DNA of 64,000 nucleotides from Zoogloea dura (GTDB taxonomy: Bacteria; Pseudomonadota; Gammaproteobacteria; Burkholderiales; Rhodocyclaceae), in NCBI RefSeq assembly GCF_012927165.1, contig NZ_JABBGA010000016.1:57152-121151 (forward strand), in the 5' to 3' direction. The notes below the pieces were generated by a model. It did not search any database, was not told the origin of the DNA, and saw only the letters and a list, made by a program, of their open reading frames with translations. The position numbers were made by a program, and so were the translations under genes. How positions within the stretch are numbered: position 1 is the stretch's first letter; each line of letters begins with the position of its first letter. This document shows, piece by piece, positions 54,623-63,733 of this stretch.

Positions 54623-56254
54623 ATGACGGGTACGGGAAATCCGGAAACTTGGGCCGTTGGCGAGCGGGATACGGTGATTGCCGCACTCGATCGGGCTGTT
54701 GCTGCACATCCAGACAGAATTTTGCTTGATTTTGCGGGTGACCTCTACACGTATTCGGACGTTGATCGTTTGTCGACACGTCTTGCCCATTCCTTCGAGG
54801 CGCTGGGTGTGCGTGCGGGGCAAACGGTGGTCACCATGCTCGGCAACAACATCGACGCCGTTGTGTGCTGGCTGGCCATCAACAAACTGAGGGCAGTCAG
54901 TGTGCCCGTCAATACGGCGCTGAGGGGCGAATTCCTGCGCCACCAGATCGCCGACGCGGGTGCATCGCTGGTAATTTGCGAAGCGGACTTTCTGCCGCGC
55001 ATTGCGGCGGTATCCGCCGAGCTGCCGGAAATGAAGCAGGTGCTGTACCGGAACACGCTGGCTGAGCAGGTGGAATGCGCCGCTCTGCTTGCGCCACTGG
55101 ATGCATACCGAGGCGACGACGACACTCCCATCCTGATCAAGCCCGACCCCGCCGACCTGGCCTGCCTGGTGTACACCTCCGGCACCACCGGCCCGTCGAA
55201 GGGCTGCATGCTGAGTTACAACTTCATGTGCAATCTGGCTCGCCTGCAACTGCGTGCAGGGCCGGCAACGGCGGATGACGTGACCATCACGCCGCTGCCC
55301 CTGTTCCACATGAACGCCCTGTGTGTCGGGATCATCTCCAACATCATGGTTGGCGCCCGGGTGGCAATCGTCGAGCGCTTCTCCGTGTCGAACTTCTGGC
55401 CGGAAGTAGAACGCTCTGGTGCCACCATCGCCTCGATCCTTGGCAGTATGGGTGGCCTGCTGGCCCAGGCTCCTGACAGCGACGCGATGAAGCGCTGTAT
55501 CGGACAGATCCACACCGTGCGAGGCAATCCCTTTACCGAGCCGACCAAGGCAATCTGGCGTGAGCGCTTTGGCGCACGCCAAGTGGGGGGGAACGGCTAC
55601 GGCCTTACCGAAGCCTGTGTGGTCACCTCGCTGGCGGGGGGGGAGTATGCCGCGCCGGGCTCTTCCGGCAAGCGCATCCCGGACTTTGACGTGCGCATCG
55701 TGGACGAAATGGACCGTGAGCTACCTGCCAATACACCAGGAGAAGTGGTGGTGCGCCCGTTGCGTCCGGACGTCATGTTCCAGGGCTACTGGCGGCGACC
55801 AGAAGATACCCTCAAGGTCATGCGCAATATGTGGTTTCACACCGGCGACATCGGCAAGTTTGACGATGAAGGCTTTTTCTATTTTGTAGACCGTAAAAAG
55901 GACTACCTGCGTCGTCGTGGCGAGAACATTTCCAGCTTCGAGATGGAGTCGGCCTTCGCCAAGCACCCGGCTATTCTCGAAGTGGCGGTGCATGCTGTGC
56001 CTTCCGACAAGGGCGAGGACGATGTGAAGGTCACCGCCATCCTGCGCGATGGTGCCAGCCTCAAGGCCGAGGACCTGTTTCTTTGGTCCACCGACGTGGT
56101 GCCTTATTACGCGCTGCCGCGCTACATCGAGTTTCGCACGAGCATGCCCAAGAACCCCCAGGGGCGCGTGCTCAAGTACCAGTTACGGGATGAGGGCAAG
56201 ACGTCCGATACCTGGGACTGGGAAGAAACCGACATCAAGGTGGCCAAGCGCTGA
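54623..56254 (+). CDS. Acyl-CoA synthetase (ANL superfamily, CaiC-like)
   Basis: This 543-residue adenylate-forming ligase would activate a carboxylic acid to its CoA thioester using ATP. The P-loop is YTSGTTGPSKG (184-194), the A5 motif YGLTEA (326-331), the A7 motif WFHTGDIGKFDDEGFFYFVDRKKD and the hinge RRRGENISS. The A10 segment is MPKNPQGRVLKYQLR, with Arg where most members have the adenylation lysine, although a Lys follows three residues later. AAGGAGA precedes ATG 54623. It follows a near-consensus promoter and probably feeds CoA-dependent degradation. Confidence 0.9.
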   Translation: MTGTGNPETWAVGERDTVIAALDRAVAAHPDRILLDFAGDLYTYSDVDRLSTRLAHSFEALGVRAGQTVVTMLGNNIDAVVCWLAINKLRAVSVPVNTALRGEFLRHQIADAGASLVICEADFLPRIAAVSAELPEMKQVLYRNTLAEQVECAALLAPLDAYRGDDDTPILIKPDPADLACLVYTSGTTGPSKGCMLSYNFMCNLARLQLRAGPATADDVTITPLPLFHMNALCVGIISNIMVGARVAIVERFSVSNFWPEVERSGATIASILGSMGGLLAQAPDSDAMKRCIGQIHTVRGNPFTEPTKAIWRERFGARQVGGNGYGLTEACVVTSLAGGEYAAPGSSGKRIPDFDVRIVDEMDRELPANTPGEVVVRPLRPDVMFQGYWRRPEDTLKVMRNMWFHTGDIGKFDDEGFFYFVDRKKDYLRRRGENISSFEMESAFAKHPAILEVAVHAVPSDKGEDDVKVTAILRDGASLKAEDLFLWSTDVVPYYALPRYIEFRTSMPKNPQGRVLKYQLRDEGKTSDTWDWEETDIKVAKR

Positions 56255-56281
56255 GCACATTGGCCTGATCGGATTGTTTTG

Positions 56282-56309
56282 CCGCCGCCGGAAGGCGGCG
56301 GTTTCGTTT
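56282..56309 (+). terminator. Rho-independent terminator after the acyl-CoA synthetase
   Basis: An 8-bp stem CCGCCGCC/GGCGGCGG with a GGAA tetraloop is followed by TTTCGTTT, 27 bases after the stop. It also separates the convergent binding-protein gene. Confidence 0.9.
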
Positions 56310-56328
56310 CAGAAGAACGAAGCCATTG

Positions 56329-56757
56329 TCAGGGCGTGAGAATGACTTTGAGGCTGCTGTCGATCTGGCTTTTCTCCAGATAGCCAATTGCGTTCGCATC
56401 GCTGCTCACTGCCTTGCGCATCTCATCGGCGCTGCCTACCTCTCTTGGGGGCTGTCCGGCGCCGGAGAAAATCACCTTCGACCAGTAGGCCTTCAACTGG
56501 GCCGCATCCTTCCCGGTTACCTTGACGTGGAACTCGCTGCGGGTCGGGCTGGTGGGGCCTTGTTCGATGGGGACTGCCTTGCGCCCATCGGGAAAGGCGA
56601 CGGCCTTGCCGGTGAAGATCTGGGCTATCTGGTCCTTGCTCATGTTGCCGACCGGATTGTTGGCGGCGACCACGATCACCACATCCGCCTGGGCAGCACT
56701 GCAGGCGCCCGTGCAGGCCAAGGCGATGATTAGCTTCCGGATTGCGCTGGATTGCAT
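56329..56757 (-). CDS. Small periplasmic PstS-like (PBP) substrate-binding protein
   Basis: This 142-residue protein has a signal peptide (MQSSAIRKLIIALACTGACSAAQA). It continues VVIVVAANNPVGNMSKDQIAQIFTGKAVAFPDGRKAVPIEQ and ends with ANAIGYLEKSQI, typical of PBP-like-2 proteins related to phosphate-binding PstS but about half the length. No ABC permease or ATPase is nearby. It follows the porin-like gene by 11 bases and may serve binding or chemotactic sensing with the receptor upstream. Confidence 0.8.
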   Translation of the reverse strand: MQSSAIRKLIIALACTGACSAAQADVVIVVAANNPVGNMSKDQIAQIFTGKAVAFPDGRKAVPIEQGPTSPTRSEFHVKVTGKDAAQLKAYWSKVIFSGAGQPPREVGSADEMRKAVSSDANAIGYLEKSQIDSSLKVILTP

Positions 56758-56768
56758 TTTTGTTTTCC

Positions 56769-57968
56769 TTAGAACACGAAGTCCACAGCAACGGACAGCA
56801 GGTTGTAGCTGCCGCCGCGGGTAAAGCCTGGCTGCCGGTTAACAAGCCCACCCGCCGAGCCGGAATCCAGATTCACGTGATCGAACTGAGTCTTGAATGC
56901 CACGTTTGTCATGAAGTCCCAGCGGGCGCCCAGGGACGTCCGTGTTTGGCTGACGTCACCCGCAGCAATGGCACTGTTGAGGCTCGCATCGAGGCTCGGT
57001 ACGACGCCCTGCACGCTGTTCGCCGTGCTGGTATCCCGACGGGCCAGGGTCACGTAGGGGGTGACACTACCCAGGCGGTAGCCGATGGTGATGTAGCCAA
57101 GCGTCTGCTCGGCCAGCAAGGCCTCTCGCTCGGTGTGGGTCTTGCCCAGTTCAGCCATCACCAGCCAGTCGCCGGGGGTGTACATGTAGCCGAGGGATAC
57201 AAAGGTGGTGCTCAGATCGTTGACGGCGTAGTTGTCGGCCACCGCAACGGAGGCTGAGGTTGCGGCGGTGCGATAGGCGGCCAGCAAGGGATCGATGGTG
57301 CTGGTCACCTTCATCTTGGCATTGGTGATGCTGGCGCGCAGGGTGTGGTCGCCCTTTTCGGCGGTCACAGCGGCACCGAAGATCTGGTTGGCCGAGAAGA
57401 AGCCCCGGTCCGGGTTCCGGAACTTGCTGTGGCCTGTGTAGGCCTGGGTCGTCATGGCCCATTCGCCGAGCGGGGTCTTCCAGGTCAGGTCGGCGCCGTC
57501 ATAGTGGAAGAAGCCATTGCCGTAGAACTCGACAGGTGGCGAGAACCAGGGAAGTGCATAGCCGGCACGGCGATAGTCCGATACGAGATAGATGGGCATG
57601 GCCATGCGTCCGACGCGTACAGCCAGTCCCGGATAGGCCTCGTAGCGGACGTGGGCAGCGGTGATGTCGGGGTAGAAGCCGTTGTCGTAGCGCTTGAAGG
57701 CTATGGCCTGGACTGCCACCGAGAGCTGGTCATTGAAGCGAATGTCGCCCTGCAGGCCGAGCTTGCTGTCCATGAGTGTGTCCCATTCCCGGCTGTGGCC
57801 GGGGCCGTTGGGCACGTTGCGCGATACAAAGTCGGCGTTTGCCTCCGTGGAGTGGGTGGCGGCAAGGGTGCCGAATCCACTTAGCTTGAAGGTGTTGTCA
57901 TCGGCGTGGGATGACGCTGCGCCGCAGGCCATGAGCGCAAGCGCAAGGCTGCGAATCCGGTGCTTCAT
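56769..57968 (-). CDS. Porin-like outer-membrane beta-barrel protein
   Basis: The protein has 399 residues. A signal peptide (MKHRIRSLALALMACGAASSHA) leads into FKLSGFGTLAATHSTEAN, followed by alternating strands and a terminal Phe (VAVDFVF) as in outer-membrane barrels. AAGGAG precedes ATG 57968; the frame opens further upstream without support. The family is not one I can name; DcaP-like or phosphate-selective porins have a comparable layout. It lies between the chemoreceptor and the small binding protein on the same strand. Confidence 0.75.
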   Translation of the reverse strand: MKHRIRSLALALMACGAASSHADDNTFKLSGFGTLAATHSTEANADFVSRNVPNGPGHSREWDTLMDSKLGLQGDIRFNDQLSVAVQAIAFKRYDNGFYPDITAAHVRYEAYPGLAVRVGRMAMPIYLVSDYRRAGYALPWFSPPVEFYGNGFFHYDGADLTWKTPLGEWAMTTQAYTGHSKFRNPDRGFFSANQIFGAAVTAEKGDHTLRASITNAKMKVTSTIDPLLAAYRTAATSASVAVADNYAVNDLSTTFVSLGYMYTPGDWLVMAELGKTHTEREALLAEQTLGYITIGYRLGSVTPYVTLARRDTSTANSVQGVVPSLDASLNSAIAAGDVSQTRTSLGARWDFMTNVAFKTQFDHVNLDSGSAGGLVNRQPGFTRGGSYNLLSVAVDFVF

Positions 57969-58008
57969 TGTGCTTCTCCTTGTTGAAAAATAAGCTTGAG
58001 GTGTTGCT

Positions 58009-59610
58009 TCAGACCTTGAACAGCGCAACCGTGGTGCGTAGTTCGGTGGCGACGGCCGCCAACTGGTTTCCGTGCTGGGCACCCTTGCCGGCGGCGTCGG
58101 AATTGCGAATGGTCAGATCCAGGTGACGTGTCACATTGCCGGCAATTCTTTCGGTCACCGTGGCCTGTTCCTCGGCCATGGCGGCGATCTGCTTGTTCTT
58201 TTCGGTCATCCTTGCCACCGCGTCGGCTATTTGCCGGAAGGCACCCTCGGTGGCCTTTGCCTGATCCATGCTGGATTGAGCTTTTTGCCAGCCGCGCTGC
58301 ATCACATCTGCGGTGGCATGGGTGCTGCCATGCAGGCGGTCGATGATTGAGCGGATTTCGTGGGTGGATTGCTGGGTGCGTTCGGCCAGGGCACGAACTT
58401 CGTCAGCCACCACGGCAAATCCCCGTCCCTGTTCGCCGGCGCGGGCGGCCTCGATGGCCGCATTGAGCGCTAGCAGATTGGTCTGACTGGCAATCTCGCC
58501 GATCACGTCAAGCACATGGCTGATGTTGGATGTGTCTTTTTCGAGTTGCTGAATACTGTCGGTGGCGCCCTTGACGTCCTGAACGAGTTCTTCGATGGCA
58601 TGCAGGCTGCGGAGCACGGTCTCCCGCCCGTCTTTGGCTTCCCGATCTGCCTGCGAGGCTGCGCTCGCCGCATCGTTGATATGCTGCCCGATCGACTGGC
58701 TGGTGAGCGCCATGTGGTTGATCGACGAGGACACCTCTTCCGTCGTCTGGCGCTGTTCATCGGCTAGGGCACTGGTCGTGGTGGCGGTGTCGAACACCGT
58801 GCCCGACAACTCGCCGACATCGTGGGCGTTCTTCACCAGCTTCCGAACCGTATCGTGAAGACGATCGGCAAAGAGGTTGAAGGCCATGCCCACCTGGCCG
58901 AGTTCGTCGCGGCTCCGTATCTCTATCCGGCGAGTCAGATCGCCCTCGCCATGGGCGATGTCCTTCAGGGAGGCAATGACCGAGTCGGCATTGCGCTTGA
59001 CCGTCGTGGCGACGTAGATGCCGACCGTGAGGCTGACGGCAAGACCGAAGGTGCACAGCAGCACGCCGACGCTGAGCGTGTGTTCGGCCTCGGCGACCGA
59101 CGTGTCGATGGTGCCGACGAGCTTGCTCTTGGATGCATTCTTCAGGGCGATCAGGCCTTCCCGGTACTGACTCAGTGCCTTTGACATCAGGGGAACGGCG
59201 TTTGGATCTGGCGTGCCGGTGTTGTCCAGCATGCGTACAGAAAGGTCTCGCGCGAGCCGGTAATACTCGTCGAGGTACGCCAGCTGCCGGGTGATGTCCG
59301 CATCCTTGCCCAGTCGGGCATAGCCTTGCCGGCTGCGCTCAACCAGAGCATCGGCATTCGCCAGTTGGGCGCGCTCCCCAGTGGCGACAACCGATTCCAG
59401 TGCGCCCACGATGCTGTCGAGGAGGGCCAGGTTTTCGGTGCTGACCTCCAGGGCCGGAAACTGTCGATCGCGCAGTTCCCTCAGGCGGTCCAGGCTCAAC
59501 TCGAACGCGTTGGCGGTGAAACCGAGATAAATCACAAGACAGAGCAGGGCGAAGGCGGGCGGGCACAGGATCTTCCAGCGCAGAGACAGCTCACGTAAAA
59601 CGCTTGGCAC
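58009..59610 (-). CDS. Methyl-accepting chemotaxis protein
   Basis: The protein has 533 residues. TM1 is near residues 15-33 and a helical periplasmic four-helix-bundle sensor follows (about 35-185). TM2 is [22 protein letters not shown], then HAMP (about 210-265) and a signalling domain. The hairpin tip [44 protein letters not shown] is intact. No CheR-binding pentapeptide is present at the C-terminus (ALFKV). A sigma-28 promoter lies 59 bases upstream. Its placement within catabolic genes suggests that it senses a related compound. Confidence 0.93.
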   Translation of the reverse strand: MPSVLRELSLRWKILCPPAFALLCLVIYLGFTANAFELSLDRLRELRDRQFPALEVSTENLALLDSIVGALESVVATGERAQLANADALVERSRQGYARLGKDADITRQLAYLDEYYRLARDLSVRMLDNTGTPDPNAVPLMSKALSQYREGLIALKNASKSKLVGTIDTSVAEAEHTLSVGVLLCTFGLAVSLTVGIYVATTVKRNADSVIASLKDIAHGEGDLTRRIEIRSRDELGQVGMAFNLFADRLHDTVRKLVKNAHDVGELSGTVFDTATTTSALADEQRQTTEEVSSSINHMALTSQSIGQHINDAASAASQADREAKDGRETVLRSLHAIEELVQDVKGATDSIQQLEKDTSNISHVLDVIGEIASQTNLLALNAAIEAARAGEQGRGFAVVADEVRALAERTQQSTHEIRSIIDRLHGSTHATADVMQRGWQKAQSSMDQAKATEGAFRQIADAVARMTEKNKQIAAMAEEQATVTERIAGNVTRHLDLTIRNSDAAGKGAQHGNQLAAVATELRTTVALFKV

Positions 59611-59668
59611 GATGAATCACTCCCTTTGTGTCATGTTGAGGCGGAAGGCCTGAAGATTTCATTGCTTG

Positions 59669-59695
59669 CTATCGGTGAAATATGAACAAACTTTA
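59669..59695 (-). promoter_or_regulatory. Sigma-28 (FliA) promoter of the chemoreceptor
   Basis: Read on the minus strand, TAAAGTTT (59695-59688), 11 bases, then ACCGATAG (59676-59669). The -35 is a full consensus match and the -10 differs from GCCGATAA at two positions. Confidence 0.85.
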
Positions 59696-59823
59696 TAAAA
59701 GTGTATTTATTTAACTTTTGGCGTCATTGGGGGGCTGAAAGCGACAGGCGCAACTCTTCCTCGCCGCAGAAAGGCGAAACCGTGGAGCCGGCTTGGCGGA
59801 GGCTCGGAAAGGTTTAGATCAGA

Positions 59824-60564
59824 TCAGCTGAGTTGGCGCGGCTTTGCCGGCGTGCAGCCTGGGGCCGCATTCTGGCCCGGTGTCTTGCGCAGGCCGGGGC
59901 CGGCCGACGGTTTGATGCTGATTGCGGCCAGCACGAAATCCACGGCGTAGTGACGCCAGGCTGCCATGTCTGTGGGCTGCTCCGGGTCCAGCCCGGCCAG
60001 TACCGAGACCAGATAGGGGCTGGTGAACGCGCCGGTGGTCAGGAGCCCTGCCGCAGCGAACAACATGCTGGCATCCACGCCCGGCTTGAAATCACCGTTC
60101 TCGGCGCCACGCACCAGGATTGCCTGCAGCTTCCCGTCGAGCAGGGGGGCCAGCTCCGGGAATCTGGCGCGGGGCGTGGTGTGGCTGGCATGGAAGCGGA
60201 TCCCCTCCGGAGCGAGTGACCCGAGGGACGGCGTGCGCTGGAACTGGTCGAACATTTCGCCGAGGAAGGCGCGCATAGCCTCCACTGGCGCGAGGTGGCC
60301 AAGATCCTGGGCCACGAGGTGCGACATGGCCTTGTCCGAGGATTCATCCAGTACGCAGGCAAACAACTCAGTCTTGCCCTTGAAGTAGTGATAGACCAAT
60401 TGCTTCGTCACGCCCGCCTGCTGGGCGATTACGTCGATGCGGGCGTCTGCAAGCCCTTTCGCGGCAAATTCCTGGCGTGCCGCATCCAGAATCCGCCGGA
60501 TCGTTTCGCGCTTGTCCGGACCTGGTCGGGTGGTTTGGGGAATGGCGACATCGTCCCGCTTCAT
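59824..60564 (-). CDS. TetR-family regulator of the P450 operon
   Basis: The protein has 246 residues. The HTH region is RRILDAARQEFAAKGLADARIDVIAQQAGVTKQLVYHYFKGKTELF, with a TetR_C domain resembling the RutR/YcdC type (FHASHTTPRARFPELAPLLDGKLQAIL). The C-terminal 25 residues are an extra Pro-rich tail. It is divergent from the P450 operon, with an inverted repeat at 60600-60614, so local control is probable. Confidence 0.88.
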   Translation of the reverse strand: MKRDDVAIPQTTRPGPDKRETIRRILDAARQEFAAKGLADARIDVIAQQAGVTKQLVYHYFKGKTELFACVLDESSDKAMSHLVAQDLGHLAPVEAMRAFLGEMFDQFQRTPSLGSLAPEGIRFHASHTTPRARFPELAPLLDGKLQAILVRGAENGDFKPGVDASMLFAAAGLLTTGAFTSPYLVSVLAGLDPEQPTDMAAWRHYAVDFVLAAISIKPSAGPGLRKTPGQNAAPGCTPAKPRQLS

Positions 60565-60599
60565 GATTTTTTTCCTCTTCTGTGGTGTCGGTGCCGGAC

Positions 60600-60614
60600 T
60601 TGACTTGGGGTCAA
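60600..60614. promoter_or_regulatory. Inverted repeat, candidate TetR operator
   Basis: TTGAC-TTGGG-GTCAA lies 36 bases before the TetR start and upstream of the P450 promoter. The arms are short, so assignment is tentative. Confidence 0.45.
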
Positions 60615-60663
60615 ACGAAGCTGGATCCAGGTGTTTGCGCAGGCGCTACCATCTTTAAGTATA

Positions 60664-60692
60664 TGGACACTTCTTGATTTTGTGTTTTTAAA
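60664..60692 (+). promoter_or_regulatory. Candidate sigma-70 promoter of the P450 operon
   Basis: TGGACA (60664-60669), a 17-base spacer and TTTAAA (60687-60692) lie 68 bases before the P450 start. The sequence TTTGTGTT just before the -10 also precedes the -10 at 54544. Confidence 0.5.
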
Positions 60693-60759
60693 CGCAGAAG
60701 TGCCAGATTGCCGGGTTTCCCGACACCGGCACCGATAAAACTGAAGGAGGAGACCCCCG

Positions 60760-62040
60760 ATGGCAACCCAATACCGATCCGAAAAACTTGAGAAGGCGTT
60801 TGCGGCCCTGTCCAAGAATTACCGTGGCCTGGATGTCGATCTTTACGCCGTAAGTCGCGAGAAGCGTCAGACCACGCCGGTTATGGAAGGCGACTTCATG
60901 GCCAGTCTGTCGGTACCGACACACGCTGGTCAGCGTCATGGTCACCCGACTTATGCGGTCTTCAAGTACAACGACATCAAGGCGGTGCTGCAGGATGCCG
61001 CCACCTTCACTAGCGGCTTTATCGCCAAGGGCTTGGGTACCTTCTTCGGCGGTGACGGACTGATCATCATCGCCATGGACGGCGACCAGCACCGCAAGGC
61101 TCGTGGCCTGTTGCAGCCAGTTTTCACCCCGCAGAGCGTCAACCCCTGGCGCGTCGAGATCGAACGTTCTATCCGCGAGGAGTTCATCGCCCCCCTGGTG
61201 CCCAATAAACGCGCCGACCTGATGGATTTCGCCCTGTATTTTCCGATTCGCGTCATCTACGCCCTGATCGGGTTCCCGCAGGAAAACATCGGTGACTTCT
61301 ATGAATACGCCGCGATGGGCTTGACCATTCTGGCGGGCCCCAAGAACGATCCGGCCGAAGAGGAAGCGGCCCGACAGAATGCCGTTTCGGCCAGTCAGGG
61401 GCTGTACGACGCGGTGATCAAGCTGGTTGCCCAACGGCGTGCCGAAGGGGCCAACGGTGACGATCTGATTAGCCGCCTTATTCGCGCGGAGTTCGAGGCG
61501 CGTCGCCTCGACGACATGGAAATCGCCACCTTTGTACGCTCCCTGGTGGCCGCCGGCGGTGAAACCACGACCCGCACCTTCAGCTCGGTGATGACCCTGC
61601 TGCTGCAGCGCCCCGCGTTGCTGGCCCGCGTGCGTGATGACCGCAGCCTCGTCTCGAAGCTGATCGACGAGGCCATTCGTTTCGAGCCGACTTCCACCGT
61701 AAAGGTGCGTCAGGCTGCCCGCGATGTGGAAATTGGCGGGGTGAAGATTCCCCAGGGCGCGCTGGTGCAGTGCGTGATCGCCTCGGCCAACCGGGACGAG
61801 GATGTTTTTGAGAACGCCGATGAGTTCGACATCGACCGCAAGCTCAAGCCGTCCTTCACTTTCGGCTACGGTCCGCACATGTGCATTGGCCAGTTCGTGG
61901 CCAAGCTGGAGCTGTCGGCAGCGGTGAATGCGGTCCTCGACCTCTTCCCCAATTTGCGACTCGACCCTGACCAGCCGGCACCCGAGATCCAGGGTGGCCA
62001 GTTGCGCGGGGCCTCATCCATCCCGGTGATCTGGGACTGA
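60760..62040 (+). CDS. Cytochrome P450
   Basis: This soluble bacterial P450 has 426 residues. The I-helix oxygen-activation motif is AGGETT (265-270, Glu268-Thr269), the K-helix ExxR is E304-A-I-R307, and the heme loop is FGYGPHMCIG with the axial Cys375. There is no membrane anchor. It would need a ferredoxin and reductase, none of which is encoded next to it. GAAGGAGGAG precedes the ATG. It is first of three tightly spaced genes and probably hydroxylates a hydrophobic substrate. Confidence 0.95.
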   Translation: MATQYRSEKLEKAFAALSKNYRGLDVDLYAVSREKRQTTPVMEGDFMASLSVPTHAGQRHGHPTYAVFKYNDIKAVLQDAATFTSGFIAKGLGTFFGGDGLIIIAMDGDQHRKARGLLQPVFTPQSVNPWRVEIERSIREEFIAPLVPNKRADLMDFALYFPIRVIYALIGFPQENIGDFYEYAAMGLTILAGPKNDPAEEEAARQNAVSASQGLYDAVIKLVAQRRAEGANGDDLISRLIRAEFEARRLDDMEIATFVRSLVAAGGETTTRTFSSVMTLLLQRPALLARVRDDRSLVSKLIDEAIRFEPTSTVKVRQAARDVEIGGVKIPQGALVQCVIASANRDEDVFENADEFDIDRKLKPSFTFGYGPHMCIGQFVAKLELSAAVNAVLDLFPNLRLDPDQPAPEIQGGQLRGASSIPVIWD

Positions 62041-62054
62041 GAGCGAGGCGAGCG

Positions 62055-63086
62055 ATGAAGACGTTCAAGACTATTCCCGAGCGGGGCGATTTTGCCTACC
62101 AGTGCTTGGTCGGCCCGCAGAAGGTCAGCGGCGAGAAGCTGGCCGATCTGCGTGATCACTTTGGTCTCAAGCTCACCAAGCACATGCCCTTCGGCTGTGT
62201 GCGCGACGACGAGGGCCACATCTACGCCGTCGTGCGGGCGGTAAATGCGCCGGGCAGCAGCCCCAACCCGACCAAGTTCATCTACCAGTCGTCGCGCCTC
62301 GACGGCGAGAGCATTCGTATCGATCGGGCACGCATGGCCGGCCAGGCCATGACCCTGTTTCCCGACCGGGCGCTGGAGGGCGGCACGGCCGTGTGGTCCA
62401 GCCTGAAGGGCGAACCGGGCAATCCGTGGATGATCACCGCCTCGGAAAAGGGCTTCACCTGGAAGGAGGAAGGCCTGTTCGAGCTGCAGGGCAAGCTGAT
62501 CGGCAACGGCATGCAGTGGTACCTGCCGGGGCTCGATTGGGGAACTTTCTATGTGTCTCAGCTCTACGATGTCGCCGGCACCTGCGAGGGCAGGGCGGTG
62601 AAGGGCGTCATCGCCCTCGACCAGGCCTGGCTGGCCGAAGGCGGCGCCATCCACTTCCACAAGGATCTGGTGGTGGAAAACAAGATGCATGTCATCTGGT
62701 GGTCCTTCGCCACGATCTACCAGGACGGCAGCTGGGACGCCGGCTCCTTCATGGTCGGCCACGACAACCTGGGCTACGCCATTTTCCAGAATGAGAAGGG
62801 CGAGGTGCGCTGTACCACATCCATCGAGGGTGAGGTGGTGCACAAGCCGGGCAGTTACTTTGTCGAAAGCGCTCGCATCGTGCTCGAAGGCGATGAAGTC
62901 TGGGAGTTTCTGCCGGACCCGAAGGGTGAGATGCGCGACTTTGTCGGCGGCTTCCCGATCACCGCCCAGCAGGAAGGACGCTGGCGTCGTGTCGGGGATA
63001 CCCGCGAGCCCGACCGCTGGTTTGGTTGGGGCGAGTCCGACCGCCGTAATGGTGCCGCGCGCAATGTGCGCGGCAGCGACTTGTAA
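62055..63086 (+). CDS. Unknown 343-residue protein of the P450 operon
   Basis: The gene starts 14 bases after the P450 stop with GAGGCGAG before the ATG. The 343-residue product has no signal peptide or TM helix and is rich in aromatic residues and predicted beta strands: MQWYLPGLDWGTFYVSQLYDVAGTCEGR, HFHKDLVVENKMHVIWWSFATIYQDGSW, GSYFVESARIVLEGDEVWEFLP. The pattern recalls lipocalin-type AttH/carotenoid-hydratase-like folds, but I cannot confirm this. It is probably an enzyme or carrier acting with the P450. Confidence 0.7.
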   Translation: MKTFKTIPERGDFAYQCLVGPQKVSGEKLADLRDHFGLKLTKHMPFGCVRDDEGHIYAVVRAVNAPGSSPNPTKFIYQSSRLDGESIRIDRARMAGQAMTLFPDRALEGGTAVWSSLKGEPGNPWMITASEKGFTWKEEGLFELQGKLIGNGMQWYLPGLDWGTFYVSQLYDVAGTCEGRAVKGVIALDQAWLAEGGAIHFHKDLVVENKMHVIWWSFATIYQDGSWDAGSFMVGHDNLGYAIFQNEKGEVRCTTSIEGEVVHKPGSYFVESARIVLEGDEVWEFLPDPKGEMRDFVGGFPITAQQEGRWRRVGDTREPDRWFGWGESDRRNGAARNVRGSDL

Positions 63087-63103
63087 CTCCGAGAGGGCAA
63101 GAC

Positions 63104-63463
63104 ATGAACACAATTACCCGGGAGGCCATCGAAGCCTTCCTCCATGGCCAGGTGAGCGCCTGGAACGCCGGTGACAAGGAGGCCTTCCTGGATCACTACC
63201 GCCGCGTCGCGCCTGGTGGCCTCAGTATCGAATACGTCAGCCGCTCCTTGGGCGACGGCTGGCCAGTGCTCGAAGGCATGTGGCAACAGCAGAACGCGAA
63301 GATCGAGATCGAGGAAGTGATGGCGATCATCAACGGCAACGAAGTGGCCTGCCACAACCGCAACAAGGTCAAGGGCAGTACGGTGGTTATCGACACCATT
63401 GAACTGTACAGCTTTGGCGAAGGCGGCCAGTTGAGCGTCCGCTATTTCATCCGCCAGCCTTGA
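63104..63463 (+). CDS. SnoaL-like/NTF2-fold protein
   Basis: This 119-residue protein opens ITREAIEAFLHGQVSAWNAGDKEAFLDHYRRVAPGGLSIEYVSR and continues MIVIDTIELYSF-like strands ending VRYFIRQP, the cone-shaped NTF2/SnoaL fold. Such proteins act as small isomerases, cyclases, hydrolases or ligand carriers. It is third in the P450 operon, 17 bases after the unknown gene, and is followed by a terminator. Confidence 0.82.
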   Translation: MNTITREAIEAFLHGQVSAWNAGDKEAFLDHYRRVAPGGLSIEYVSRSLGDGWPVLEGMWQQQNAKIEIEEVMAIINGNEVACHNRNKVKGSTVVIDTIELYSFGEGGQLSVRYFIRQP

Positions 63464-63486
63464 GCCTTCACTGGACAGGCGAACAG

Positions 63487-63517
63487 AAAAGAGCGGTGCC
63501 ACGGTGCCGCTCTTTTT
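63487..63517 (+). terminator. Rho-independent terminator of the P450 operon
   Basis: AAAAGAGCGG (63487-63496) pairs with CCGCTCTTTT around a 10-base loop and is followed by more T residues. Confidence 0.88.
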
Positions 63518-63733
63518 CTTTGGGTTTTAATATGAACAAAGTTGCCTTTTTTGTTTAGATTGTGCATGATGTTCCTGACGAATCGAGGCAACGGATGAGT
63601 GCCCGGCGGCAGGAGACAAAGACGCAGGCTTTCTGACGGAGGGTGGTTTTTCCGTGGGGTCGGTGCGCGTGCTCCGGTCGTTGAGGTGCGCGTTGCCACT
63701 TACGCCCCCACCCCTGAGAAAGGCCCGCTGACC

